The position numbers and the translations under genes were made by a program. The notes below the pieces were generated by a model. The model was not told where the DNA came from. It saw only the letters and a program-made list of their open reading frames with translations, and made no database searches. Below are positions 13,073 to 23,639 of a stretch of DNA of 64,000 bases, piece by piece (positions within the stretch are counted from its first letter, which is position 1; every line of letters begins with the position of its first letter). The stretch comes from Mangifera indica (taxonomy: Eukaryota > Streptophyta > Magnoliopsida > Sapindales > Anacardiaceae): assembly GCF_011075055.1 (NCBI RefSeq), contig NC_058147.1, positions 14,632,001 to 14,696,000 on the forward strand, in the 5' to 3' direction.

Positions 13073-13604
13073 CAAAAAAACAAAAAGTCAAAAAGGGGAA
13101 AAGAAAAAAGAGAAGGAGATAAGATCAAGGGAGAAAAATAAAAGGCAAAACCAAGACTTTTCCATCATTTTTCGTTCATTCTCCAGCAGCCACATTCTTC
13201 ATATTTTTTCTTTGTTTTCTTGAAGAAAAAGGAAGGATTTGAGGGAGTTGGAAGATAAGAAAAGAAAAGAAAAGAAAAGGAAGCACTTGGAAGCTTTGGT
13301 AACCAAAGATCTCCTTCCTTCTTCTTTTATCTATGTTTATATGCATGTTATGTGAATATGTTAGAGTGTTTTGGTATTGATTTAAAGTGATCTTGGTGAT
13401 AAAGGAAGCAAAACAAAGAGGAGGAAGCCAACTTTCAAAGATTTGGCTTAAAGCAAGGTAAGGGGTTTCCTCCTTGATATGTGACATGTTTTAGGGTTTT
13501 GGTTCCTTAGATCTATATTATATATGTTGATTTTGATGTTGAGGAATGTTGTTTTGCCATTTGGGATGTCTATGTATGTGATTTTGGTTCATGGCAGAAA
13601 GTTA

Positions 13605-14222
13605 CAGAATATTTACAGTTTTTGCCACTGAGTTCGTCCCATGTTTTGGCTGCCTTATTGAATGAATTATGAGTGCTATTATATCTTGTTGGAAAGCTCT
13701 TTGAATCCTCTTTCCAATGATATATAGCTTGTATGAATCAGAGATCATTTGGACTGTTAAAGATTGTATAAACCGAAAGGACTGTTTTACTAAAGAAAAA
13801 CAGGGGAGGCAGTTTTTGCCACTGAATGTATCTGCTGTTTTGACTGCCTGATTGAATGAATTATGAGTGCTATTATAGCTTGTTGGAAAGATCTTGGAAT
13901 CCTCTTTTCAACGATATATAGTTTGTATGAATTAGAAACCATTTGGGCTGTTAAATTGTATAAAAAGTATGCTGCCCTGCTAAATGTCTGTTCTGTGAAC
14001 AGTATTTCGTAATTTTATCACTGAGTTTAGCTCACGTTTTGACTGCCTTATCTATTGAATTATGAGTGCTATTATAGGTCGTTGGAAAGCTCTTTGAATC
14101 CTCTTTCCAATGATATATAGCTTGTATGATTTAGAAACCGTTTGGGATGTTAAATTGTATGAAAAAGAAGGTTGCCCTGTTAAATGACTGTTCTGTGAAC
14201 AGTGTTTTGCAATTCTGGGCAG
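13605..14222 (+). repeat. Three tandem copies of a ~195-bp unit in the 5' LTR
   Basis: The anchor word GAATTATGAGTGCTATTAT recurs at 13664, 13858 and 14057, giving periods of 194 and 199 bp. Each unit also holds a GCCACTGA or ATCACTGA word, a TTGGAAAG word, CCAATGATATATAG or CAACGATATATAG, and a GTTAAA word. A partial fourth copy starts near 14188 with CTGTTCTGTGAACAGT. The copies have diverged from each other, so the duplication is older than this insertion. The same array is present at about 20687-21304 in the 3' LTR. Confidence 0.85.
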
Positions 14223-14345
14223 GAAAGAAAGAAGGAAAGAAGGAAAGAAAGAAAGAAAGAAAGAAAAGGAAGAAGAAAGGAAAGAAACGAAAGGAAAGGA
14301 AAGAAAAGAAGGAAAGAAAAAGAAAGAAAAATAAGAAAAAGAATT
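14222..14345 (+). repeat. Purine-rich GAAA/GGAAA tract in the 5' LTR
   Basis: About 120 bp of almost pure A and G on the plus strand, made of GAAA, GGAAA and AAGAAA units. It generates open frames of Lys, Arg and Glu on one strand and Phe, Leu and Ser on the other. These are compositional artefacts, not genes. An identical tract lies at about 21304-21427. Confidence 0.85.
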
Positions 14346-14483
14346 TGGGACTCAAGATTTAGGGGTCGTCCCAAGAGTAATGTCTGGTGAGTTATGAATA
14401 AAATTAAATGGAAACAAATTTAGTAAAATATAAGACCCGTATGTATGCTATAAACTATGAGGGGGCACTTTACACTACACCGC

Positions 14484-14592
14484 CCGCAGTAGGGTACGTC
14501 CGCAGTAGGACACGTCCGTAGTAGGACATAGACCCCCAGTAGGGTCCGCTCGCAGTAGAGCATGCTCGCAGTAGAGCATGCTCGCAGTAGAG
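14484..14592 (+). repeat. 16-bp minisatellite (CGCAGTAG-based) in the 5' LTR
   Basis: Short units with a GCAGTAGGG or GCAGTAGAG core followed by ACGTC or CATGCTC repeat about seven times. The 3' LTR has one unit fewer (about 21567-21658), and this 16-bp difference is the largest indel between the two LTRs. Confidence 0.88.
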
Positions 14593-15262
14593 CTTAATTC
14601 AGAGTCAGAAATAGTGTAGTGAAAGAAAAAGAGCTTGAGCTTAAAAAAAAAAAAAAAGTGCCAAATCCCTATAGTTAGCTTCCAGAAAGTATTAAATAGA
14701 CACCAGATGGGACAAAGTATGACCCAAATAGTAAAGAGTGAACTAAATTACCCCCTCAATCTCTTATAGAGGTTAGGATGTGGGGTTGAGTCCCAAAAGT
14801 GAGTTAGAACAGGAAAAAAGGATAGTTTACTTAATTTTTCCCCTTACTGAGTGTTCTTATCACTCACTCCCTTTTCTTTCCTGATTGCAGGTACAGGTGA
14901 TCGAGGTAGCTGCGAGGCAGGGTCAGGTCAGCGTAGGTAGATCCAGCTGGAGCAGGTTATCTCTGGTTTATATTACATGCATACAGTGGCATGTTTTTAT
15001 CGATTTTTGACTTTTTGAGATTATGGTACAGTTGCATATGATTACTCCTTGTTTTCAGATGCTTTCAGATGAGTTTTCATATGAGTATATACATCTTTTG
15101 TTCGCTTCCAGATTTTTAGTTTTCTTGGAATACTTTCTAAACACTTTTAAAGATGCGTTTATTGTAAAGTATTTTTTAAAAAGAAAAAAATAAACGCTAC
15201 GAATATTAATTCGTAACATTCCTCCTTCGGTAGGTAGTACTTCTAGGGAGGGATGTTACAGT

Positions 15263-15274
15263 TGGTATCAGAGC
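15263..15274 (+). promoter_or_regulatory. Primer binding site, initiator-Met tRNA type
   Basis: TGGTATCAGAGC starts two bases after the LTR end. This is the well-known plant retrotransposon primer site complementary to the 3' end of initiator methionine tRNA, where minus-strand DNA synthesis begins. It is perfect here, unlike the degenerate sites of copia copies C and D. Confidence 0.95.
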
Positions 15275-15447
15275 ATGATTTTGGAACCCAAAAGATGTTT
15301 TCTAAAACAAAATGGAGTAATCAAAGTAACACAGAGATGAAATACCCTTCAGCCACGCTGACCACCCTCGCAGCCGATCACTGTAAGTTAAGTTTTCATT
15401 TATACCTGCTGAGTTTTATGAAACTAATGTGTTCATTTTCAGGACCT

Positions 15448-16536
15448 ATGAGTCAAACACCGTTAGATCCCTCTCAGAGGGGCCAAAATGAAGGAGCAGC
15501 CCCTCAGGTACCCCAGGGGGCACTTAGTGCACACGATGTGCGAGAGATTTTCAGAGAGATGATGAGAGAGCACAAAGGTGCTCCTACACAGGGAAGTGAG
15601 ACGGCTCATACGCCGCCAATCTAGGGGCATGACATGAGGGAGGTTACTTCAGCATCTACAGCAGCCCCAGTGAGGACTCAATTACATCCTATTTTCAACC
15701 TCCCTAGTATGCACCAACCTCAAGAATTTGATGGTGCAAGGGACCCAATAGCAGCTGAAGAGTGGTTAGAATCAGTAGAGAGTGCCATGGCCTTGTTTGA
15801 CATGACTGACCAAGAAAGAGTGAGATATGCCACTTATCTTTTCAAGTCAGGGGCAAGAATATGGTGGAACTTAGTCAGGGAAACGGTCAATGTCTCAGAA
15901 ATGACATGGACAGAGTTTAGGCGTCGATTCGAGGCAGAGTACAGGGGCACCGATGTTACTTGTATCAGGGCCCAGGAGTTTATCAGTCTAGTGCAAGGGA
16001 CAGACTCTGTAAAAGAATATTCCACAAAGTTTAATCAATTGTCCCAGTATGCCCCTGAGATAGCTAGCACAGAAATAGGGCGTATACAGAAGTTTGTGTA
16101 CGGGCTGGATCCAGAGATAGCTCGAGACGTTATGACCGGGGCGCAGCCACCCAGAACTTATGCAGAGACCCTTGATAGAGCTTTGAGGGCAGAGGTTTTT
16201 GTTAGGAGGAGGTTTGGTCAAACTACAGGGCAAAAGGTTACACCTCCTACTACCATGCCAGCTCCCCCGGTGAGTAGTGATTCAGTTTCAGCACAAAGAG
16301 GCCCTCCGCCAGAGCGAGACAGGAAGGGTAAACGACCTCTCCAGTTCAGAGGCATGAAAAAGAACTGGAAGAGTGGAAAGAAACAAAGAGGACCTGAGAT
16401 ACCAGCTTGCCAGAAATGTGGGAAGCACCATAGAGGAGAGTGTTTGACAGGTCAGGCAGTTTGTTTCAGATGTCGTCAGCCTAGACATATTGCTCGTTTC
16501 TGTACAGCTGCCCCAGTTAGAGTAGAGCAGCAGTAG
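15448..16536 (+). pseudogene. gag: Chromovirus gag with two in-frame TAG codons
   Basis: Gag forms the particle and binds the RNA. I chose the ATG at 15448 because the protein from MSQTPLDP onward looks like a gypsy Gag start and the region upstream is leader. A TAG at 15622-15624 interrupts the frame after about 58 residues. From 15634 the frame holds the retrotransposon Gag domain, with an AEEWLESVE motif near 15752 and an EFRRRFEAEY motif near 15919. Two zinc knuckles follow: CxxC-H-C at 16408-16443 and CFRCRQPRHIARFC at 16462-16503. The second has Arg where Gly is usual at two places. A second TAG ends the segment at 16534-16536. Reading frame is the same throughout, so no frameshift is involved. 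Confidence 0.93.
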
Positions 16537-18468
16537 CCTATAGGAGGGGCCACAGCCAGAGTTTATACGATCACTCAGGGCCCAGCAGAGGCTAACCCAT
16601 CAGCAGTTACGGGTCAGATTCTCTATCTTGATACTCCTATTTATGTTTTAATTGATTGTGGGGCTACTCATTGTTTTATAGCCAAAGGTTTGCTTGAGAG
16701 GTTAAAGTTGCAACCTGTTAGAATAGCCCAGAGGATTATGATTGAATTGCCTGATGGAGGGTCAGTCATTAGTGAGATGATGCTACTAGGACAGAGTATT
16801 ATGATTCAGGGTCGACAGTTACTAGTGGACTTGATTGTGTTTGAAATGCCAGATTTTGACATGATTTTAGGGATGGACTTTTTGGGGAGATATGGAGCTG
16901 AAATTGATTGTAAAAAGAAGAAAGTGAGATTTAACCTAGACTCTGGAGATCAATTCGAGTTCGGTGAGGGTCATATCCGGAGTTTAATGATCAATATGTT
17001 AAAAGCTAGTAAAATGTTGAAAAAAGGGTGTACAGGATATTTGGCTCATATAGTGAGCAAGGTTGAGTCAGGCCCAACTATTGAGGAAACACCAGTGGTA
17101 CGTGAGTTTCCAGATGTGTTTCCAAGTGAGCTACCGGGATTAGCTCCTGAGAGAGAGATTGAGTTTAGCATAGAGTTGGCACCTGGCACAGCACCTATTT
17201 CAAGAGCACCCTATCGAATGGCCCCTGCCGAGTTACAAGAATTGAAAAAGCAGCTTCAAGAGTTATTAGAACATGGTTTTATCAGACCGAGCCATTCTCC
17301 TTGGGGAGCTCCCATCCTATTTGTGAAAAAGAAAGACGGGTCTATGAGAATGTGCATTGATTACAGAGAGCTAAATAAGGCCACAGTTAAGAACAAGTAC
17401 CCGTTACCCAGGATTGATGATTTATTTGATCAGTTGAAGGGATCCGTGGTCTTCTCCAAGATAGATTTGAGATCTGGTTATCACCAGGTGAGAGTGGCAG
17501 AGAAGGATATACCCAAGACAACTTTTCGAACGAGGTATGGCCACTTTGAGTTTGTAGTGATGCCATTCGGATTGACAAATGCCCCTGCAGTATTTATGGA
17601 TTTGATGAACAGGGTATTTCACGACTGTCTGGATAAATTTATTGTGGTATTCATTAATGATATCTTAGTATATTCTTGTAGTCGAGAGGAGCATGAAAAA
17701 CACTTGAGGTTTACCCTCCAGAGATTGAGAGAGAAACAACTGTATGCCAAATTCTCAAAATGTGAATTTTGGCTAGATAGAGTTACCTTTTTGGGGCATG
17801 TGATTTCAGCAGAGGGTATATCAGTGGATCCCAGTAAGATCGAAGCAATAGTTGAATGGCAGAGATCAAAGACAGTCAAAGAGGTTCGTAGTTTCCTGGG
17901 TTTGGCAGGATATTATCGGAGGTTTGTGGAAGGATTTGCCAGATTAGCTAGACCTCTTACAACTCTCACAAAGAAAACAATACCATTTCAGTGGTCAGAT
18001 GCCTGTGAGACAAACTTTCAAGAATTGAAAAGAAGATTGACTACTGCTCCAGTGTTATCACTCCCAGAGGAAGGAGTTGAGTATGATTTATACACGGATG
18101 CCTCACATGGTGGTTTAGGAGCAGTGTTGATGCAGCGAGGCAAGGTGATAGCATATGCCTCAAGACAATTGAAAGAATTTGAAACACGATACCCCACTCA
18201 TGATTTAGAGTTAGCAGCGGTGGTTTTTGCTTTGAAAATATGGAGACACTATTTGTATGGGGTAAAATGTAATATTTATACTGATCATAAGAGCCTCAAA
18301 TATTTCTTCACTCAGAAGGAATTAAATATGAGGCAGAGGCGATGGCTCGAGCTAGTAAAAGACTATGATTGTGATATTAAATACCATCCAGGTAAGGCTA
18401 ATGTGGTTGTAGACGCCCTTAGTAGAAACGTGATGATATCACAATTGACGGTCCAGAGAGAAATTTAG
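16537..18468 (+). pseudogene. pol: Chromovirus protease, reverse transcriptase and RNase H, catalytic site changed
   Basis: The same frame continues after the TAG at 16534. The protease motif [12 protein letters not shown] has its Asp at 16654-16656. RT follows with [16 protein letters not shown] near 17329 and MPFGLTNAP near 17560. The usual FIDD active site reads FINDILVYS (Asn codon 17656-17658, Asp 17659-17661), so one of the paired catalytic Asp residues is Asn. RNase H begins near 18085 with [13 protein letters not shown] and ends with [17 protein letters not shown] at 18466-18468 stops the frame just after RNase H. The missing Asp predicts an inactive polymerase even if the stops were read through. 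Confidence 0.94.
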
Positions 18469-19395
18469 AGAGAGATGGACCGAGAGCAGATTGAGCTTGT
18501 GATTGGGGCCCTCGCCAAGTTAGAGATTCAACCCACTCTCCTAGATGAGATTCGAGAGGCTCAGACACAAGATGAATGGTGTCAACAAAAACTTCAAAAG
18601 GTTCAAGAGGGTCTTGAGACAGATTTTCAAGTATCGAATGAAATTCTCAAATTCAGAGATCGAGTATATGTTCCCCAGATAACTGATTTGAGACAGAAAA
18701 TTCTTACAGAGGCTCATAGTTCTCTTTACACTGCCTACCCTGGGGGTGTAAAGATGTATCAAGATTTAAAAAGATATTTTTGGTGGTCAGGCATGAAAAA
18801 GGATATAGGTGAGTTTGTTACCAGATGTCTCACTTGTCAGCAAATTAAGGCCGAACACCAGAGACCTGTAGGGTTACTTCAGCCTCTACCTATTCCAGAA
18901 TGGAAATGGGAGCATATCTCCATGGACTTCATTAGTGGACTCCCTAGAGCTCAGAATGGATGTAATGCTATTTGGGTGATTGTTGATAGATTGACCAAGT
19001 CAGCTCATTTTCTGTCCATCAAAGATACTACTACCACAGATCAGTTGGGGAGATTATATGTTAGGGAGATTATTAGATTACATGGTGTACCTAGGACCAT
19101 AGTATCTGATCGTGATACAAGATTTGTATCAGCTTTCTGGAAGAGTCTCCAAAGATCCTTGGGTACTAATTTGGCATTTAGTACAGCCTATCATCCTCAG
19201 ACAGATGGTCAGACAGAGAGGGTTAATCAGATTTTGGAAGACATGTTGAGAGCTTGTTGCCTAGATCATAAAGCCACGTGGGTAGAAATGTTGCCCTTGG
19301 TGGAGTTTGCTTACAATAATAGCTACCAGACGACTATTCAGATGGCACCTTATGAGGCATTATATGGTAGGAGGTGTCGTTCTCCTCTTCATTAG
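18469..19395 (+). pseudogene. pol: Chromovirus integrase, zinc-finger His changed, ends at TAG
   Basis: The same frame continues from 18469. The integrase zinc finger (HHCC) has His at 18715-18717 and Cys residues in RCLTCQ near 18826-18837. The second His, usually before Pro-Gly, is Tyr at 18736-18738. The catalytic core keeps MDFISGLP, VSDRDTRF and HPQTDGQTERVNQILE, so the D, D, E triad appears intact. TAG at 19393-19395 falls after a CRSPLH motif, where related elements have Trp. Confidence 0.92.
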
Positions 19396-19974
19396 GATGG
19401 GATAGGAGAGAGAGATGTGTTATCCCAATCCCTTGGGCCCGAATTGACCCAAAAAATGATTGATGATGTCCAACTGATCAGGCAGAGAATAAAACAAGCT
19501 CAAGATCGACAGAAAAGCTATGCAGATCATCGACGTCGAGACTTGGAATTCAATGTAGGTGAATTTGTATTTGTAAAGGTTGCTCCATTCAAGCATTTGA
19601 TGAGATTCGGAAAGAAGGGAAAGCTAGCTCCTAGATTTATTGGTCCATATGAGATACTTGAGAGAGTTGGTAAAGTGGCTTACAGATTAGCCTTACCAGC
19701 GAGTATGGACCGGATTCATGATGTATTTCATGTCTCATCGTTAAGAAAATGTCTTGGTGATCATTCCCAGGTTATGAATACAGAAGATATTAAGTTATCA
19801 GAAGACCTTAGTTATGAAGAAAAACCGATTCGGATACTTGACAGAAGAATTAAACAACTAAGGAACCGACAGATTCCTCTAGTAAAAGTCTTATGGAGAA
19901 GCCAGAAGTTAGAGGAGGCTACCTGGGAAATGGAGCAAACCATGAAGGAGAAGCATCCAGAGTTGTTTTTGTGA
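19396..19974 (+). pseudogene. pol: Chromovirus integrase C-terminus and chromodomain
   Basis: The last in-frame section contains a GPY/F-type module (PRFIGPYEILERVGKVAYRL near 19630) and a DVFHVSSLRK motif. A chromodomain fills the last 50 residues or so, with IRILDRR, VLWRSQ and EEATWEME and an ending in HPELFL. Chromodomains at this position are thought to steer integration to heterochromatin through histone marks. The TGA at 19972-19974 is the natural end. The segment is intact in itself but lies behind four TAG codons. Confidence 0.9.
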
Positions 19975-19996
19975 ATTCCGAGGACGGAATTCTTGT

Positions 19997-20009
19997 GAGG
20001 GGGGAAGAG
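19997..20009 (+). promoter_or_regulatory. Polypurine tract of the chromovirus
   Basis: GAGGGGGGAAGAG ends one base before the 3' LTR. This is the RNase H-resistant primer for plus-strand synthesis and fixes the left edge of the 3' LTR at 20011. Confidence 0.93.
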
Positions 20010-20010
20010 T

Positions 20011-20103
20011 TGTAATACCCTCAGGTATATTCCAGGGGCAATTATGTCTTTTGACCCTGTTTTGAGATTTTTCTCATTTTAAATATATATAAGTATGGGT
20101 GTG

Positions 20104-20154
<51 letters not shown>

Positions 20155-22326
20155 CAAAAAAACAAAAAGTCAAAAAGGGGAAAAGAAAAAAGAGAAGGAG
20201 ATAAGATCAAGGGAGAAAAATAAAAGGCAAAACCAAGACTTTTCCATCATTTTTCGTTCATTCTCCAGCAGCCACATTCTTCATATTTTTTCTTTGTTTT
20301 CTTGAAGAAAAAGGAAGGATTTGAGGGAGTTGGAAGATAAGAAAAGAAAAGAAAAGAAAAGGAAGCACTTGGAAGCTTTGGTAACCAAAGATCTCCTTCC
20401 TTCTTCTTTTATCTATGTTTATATGCATGTTATGTGAATATGTTAGAGTGTTTTGGTATTGATTTAAAGTGATCTTGGTGATAAAGGAAGCAAAACAAAG
20501 AGGAGGAAGCCAACTTTCAAAGATTTGGCTTAAAGCAAGGTAAGGGGTTTCCTCCTTGATATGTGACATGTTTTAGGGTTTTGGTTCCTTAGATCTATAT
20601 TATATATGTTGATTTTGATGTTGAGGAATGTTGTTTTGCCATTTGGGATGTCTATGTATGTGATTTTGGTTCATGGCAGAAAGTTACAGAATATTTACAG
20701 TTTTTGCCACTGAGTTCGTCCCATGTTTTGGCTGCCTTATTGAATGAATTATGAGTGCTATTATATCTTGTTGGAAATCTCTTTGAATCCTCTTTCCAAT
20801 GATATATAGCTTGTATGAATCAGAGATCATTTGGACTGTTAAAGATTGTATAAACCGAAAGGACTGTTTTACTAAAGAAAAACAGGGGAGGCAGTTTTTG
20901 CCACTGAATGTATCTGCTGTTTTGACTGCCTGATTGAATGAATTATGAGTGCTATTATAGCTTGTTGGAAAGATCTTGGAATCCTCTTTTCAACGATATA
21001 TAGTTTGTATGAATTAGAAACCATTTGGGCTGTTAAATTGTATAAAAAGTATGCTGCCCTGCTAAATGTCTGTTCTGTGAACAGTATTTCGTAATTTTAT
21101 CACTGAGTTTAGCTCACGTTTTGACTGCCTTATCTATTGAATTATGAGTGCTATTATAGGTCGTTGGAAAGCTCTTTGAATCCTCTTTCCAATGATATAT
21201 AGCTTGTATGATTTAGAAACCGTTTGGGATGTTAAATTGTATGAAAAAGAAGGTTGCCCTGTTAAATGACTGTTCTGTGAACAGTGTTTTGCAATTCTGG
21301 GCAGGAAAGAAAGAAGGAAAGAAGGAAAGAAAGAAAGAAAGAAAGAAAAGGAAGAAGAAAGGAAAGAAACGAAAGGAAAGGAAAGAAAAGAAGGAAAGAA
21401 AAAGAAAGAAAAATAAGAAAAAGAATTTGGGACTCAAGATTTAGGGGTCGTCCCAAGAGTAATGTCTGGTGAGTTATGAATAAAATTAAATGGAAGCAAA
21501 TTTAGTAAAATATAAGACCCGTATGTATGCTATAAACTATGAGGGGGCACTTTACACTACACCGCCCGCAGTAGGGCACGTCCGCAGTAGGGCACGTCCG
21601 TAGTAGGACATAGACCCCCAGTAGGGTCCGCTCGCAGTAGAGCATGCTCGCAGTAGAGCTTAATTCAGAGTCAGAAATAGTGTAGTGAAAGAAAAAGAGC
21701 TTGAGCTTAAAAAAAAAAAAAAGTGCCAAATCCCTATAGTTAGCTTCCAGAAAGTATTAAATAGACACCAGATGGGACAAAGTATGACCCAAATAGTAAA
21801 GAGTGAACTAAATTACCCCCTCAATCTCTTATAGAGGTTAGGATGTGGGGTTGAGTCCCAAAAGTGAGTTAGAACAGGAAAAAAGGATAGTTTACTTAAT
21901 TTTTCCCCTTACTGAGTGTTCTTATCACTCACTCCCTTTTCTTTCCTGATTACAGGTACAGGTGATCGAGGTAGCTGCGAGGCAGGGTCAGGTCAGCGTA
22001 GGTAGATCCAGCTGGAGCAGGTTATCTCTGGTTTATATTACATGCATACAGTGGCATGTTTTTTATCGATTTTTGACTTTTTGAGATTATGGTACAGTTG
22101 CATATGATTACTCCTTGTTTTCAGATGCTTTCAGATGAGTTTTCATATGAGTATATACATCTTTTGTTCGCTTCCAGATTTTTAGTTTTCTTGGAATACT
22201 TTCTAAACACTTTTAAAGATGCGTTTATTGTAAAGTATTTTTTAAAAAGAAAAAAATAGACGCTACGAATATTAATTCGTAACATTCCTCCTTCGGTGGG
22301 TAGTACTTCTAGGGAGGGATGTTACA
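20011..22326 (+). repeat. 3' LTR of the chromovirus
   Basis: The 2316-bp copy of 12927-15260 has the same internal layout: (TA)n at about 20107-20151, the ~195-bp array at about 20687-21304, the purine tract to about 21427, and the minisatellite at about 21567-21658. Substitutions against the 5' LTR that I could find are one G/T near 20776 and six transitions, near 21497, 21577, 21591, 21953, 22259 and 22298. It ends GATGTTACA, followed by TTCCT. Confidence 0.96.
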
Positions 22327-22331
22327 TTCCT
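22327..22331 (+). repeat. Right target-site duplication of the gypsy element (TTCCT)
   Basis: TTCCT follows the LTR end and matches 12922-12926. Copia copy C resumes directly after it. Confidence 0.95.
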
Positions 22332-23500
22332 TATCATGATCAACCATCTGTGATGACAAATCATCCTTCCTAACTTCTGTGCTATCTAATTATATAGGAA
22401 GTTCACCGACTTCACACTTCTCCCACTGGTTCTATTAAGAATAAATTCTTTCTCAAGGATCACACTAATATCCCATAAAGACACACTTTTTAGACTTAAT
22501 GTTTAGCATGTTTAAAGTCAATTTCTTGACATAAGCTTTACAACCCAAATCCTCAAGTACTCTACATTAGGTTTTCACTCAGTCCATAACTTATATGGAG
22601 TTTTATCCACAAATTTAGATAGGACACAATTCAGTGTAAAGACAGTAGTTTATAAGACATGACCCTAGAAAAATATGTGTTAATCGGTAAAACTCATCAT
22701 AGACCTAACCATTTCTATCAAGTTCTAATTCCTCCATTCAGATACACCATTATGTTGTCGAGTACTAAGAGTAGTGAGTCGAGATATTATCCTATTTTCC
22801 TTCAAGTATTGTCTAAATTTTTCCTTCAAGTAGTCACCCCTTTGATCACTTCAAAATATTTTAATTTTTTTCTCAAGTTGCTTTTCTACTTTGTTCTTAA
22901 ATTCTTTGAATTTATCAAAACAATCAAACTTCTATTTCATCAAAAACATATAGCCATATCTACTGAAGTAATCAATACATGTGAAGAACTTGGTTTCCCT
23001 ATATCTGTTATACATTGTCATAAGCCTATGTAGATCACTATAAATGATCCTTCACAGTTCAGTCACCCTTTTACTATGTCCAGTAGAGCGTGTTTTGGCC
23101 ATTCTATGCAATAGGCATGATTATCATTCGTCATATGATTGGAAGTCAAATGATTGCAAGAATCCTTGCTCAAGATGTCTTGATATATGTTTCAATCCTA
23201 TGTGGGCTAGTCTATAATGTCACTAATATGTGGCATTCAAATTATTTGATTTCAATTGTTTATTATTTTGCACATTGAAAATTTTATTATCCAGTTTTAG
23301 AATATATAAACTATTATGCAATTCAGCTGTTCCATAGAAAATATTATTTAAGCTAATGGTTATAATACCACTAGCAATAAAAAATGAATATCTCTCTTTG
23401 TTTAAAACAGATACAGGAACTAAGTTTTTATAAATAGAAGGAACATAATAAAAATGTTTTAATTCTAAAACTAGCTCAATGGGCAACCTAAGATAATAAA
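22332..23500 (-). pseudogene. Ty1/copia integrase and pre-integrase of copy C (5' half)
   Basis: The minus strand continues copy C from the gypsy insertion: the integrase C-terminal part and core at about 23110-22480, and the GAG-pre-integrase region at 23486-23223 with ELKHFYYVPSIYKNL and LYILKLDNKIF. The order and spacing match copy B at 6500-7640, which confirms that the two halves of C belong together. Frameshifts and stops disrupt the integrase. Confidence 0.82.
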
Positions 23501-23639
23501 CATTTACGGCTAATATACCAGTATGTGCATATTAGAACAAATATAAGAACCATATCTTGTGTCAACAACCCAAGACAAACAAGGAGAATAGTTTATCTCA
23601 ATAACAAACAAACCTGAAGTAGAGGCTTCAGCTACCTTA

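Larger units (their letters stand above)
12927..15260 (+). repeat. 5' LTR of the chromovirus
   Basis: The 2334-bp LTR runs from TGTAATACC to GATGTTACA. Inside it are a (TA)n run, three tandem copies of a unit of about 195 bp, a purine-rich GAAA tract, a 16-bp minisatellite and an A-rich run. It is longer than the 3' LTR by 18 bp: one extra 16-bp minisatellite unit, one extra TA, one extra A and one fewer T. Confidence 0.96.
12927..22326 (+). mobile_element. Complete Ty3/gypsy chromovirus inserted in copia copy C
   Basis: The 9400-bp element has two LTRs (12927-15260 and 20011-22326), TG...CA ends, a TTCCT duplication on both sides, a Met-type primer site at 15263-15274, one gag-pol frame (15448-19974) and a polypurine tract (19997-20009). 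The domain order protease, RT, RNase H, integrase, chromodomain identifies a Ty3/gypsy chromovirus. The long LTRs and chromodomain type suggest the Tekay/Del lineage, which is inference. Four in-frame TAG codons mean it cannot make its own proteins. Comparing the LTRs by hand gives about 7 substitutions, a 16-bp repeat-unit indel and three tiny indels, so the insertion is recent. Confidence 0.96.

Noticed and set aside
13023..13223. Tyr/Ile repeat open frame across the TA microsatellite
   Set aside because: The protein is a translation of (TA)n followed by an A-rich run, with no sign of selection.
13176..13487. 103-codon minus-strand frame in the LTR, repeated at 20258-20569
   Set aside because: It is identical in both LTRs because the LTRs are nearly identical. 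It shows no protein family pattern and crosses simple-repeat AAAAG text.
14131..14390. Several open frames on both strands around the purine tract in the 5' LTR, and their copies at 21213-21472
   Set aside because: They are Lys/Arg/Glu or Phe/Leu/Ser strings produced by the GAAA-rich repeat, identical in both LTRs, with no start context or domain.
15988..17879. Minus-strand frames opposite chromovirus gag and pol
   Set aside because: They are shadows of the sense-strand gag-pol frame, which carries the conserved motifs.
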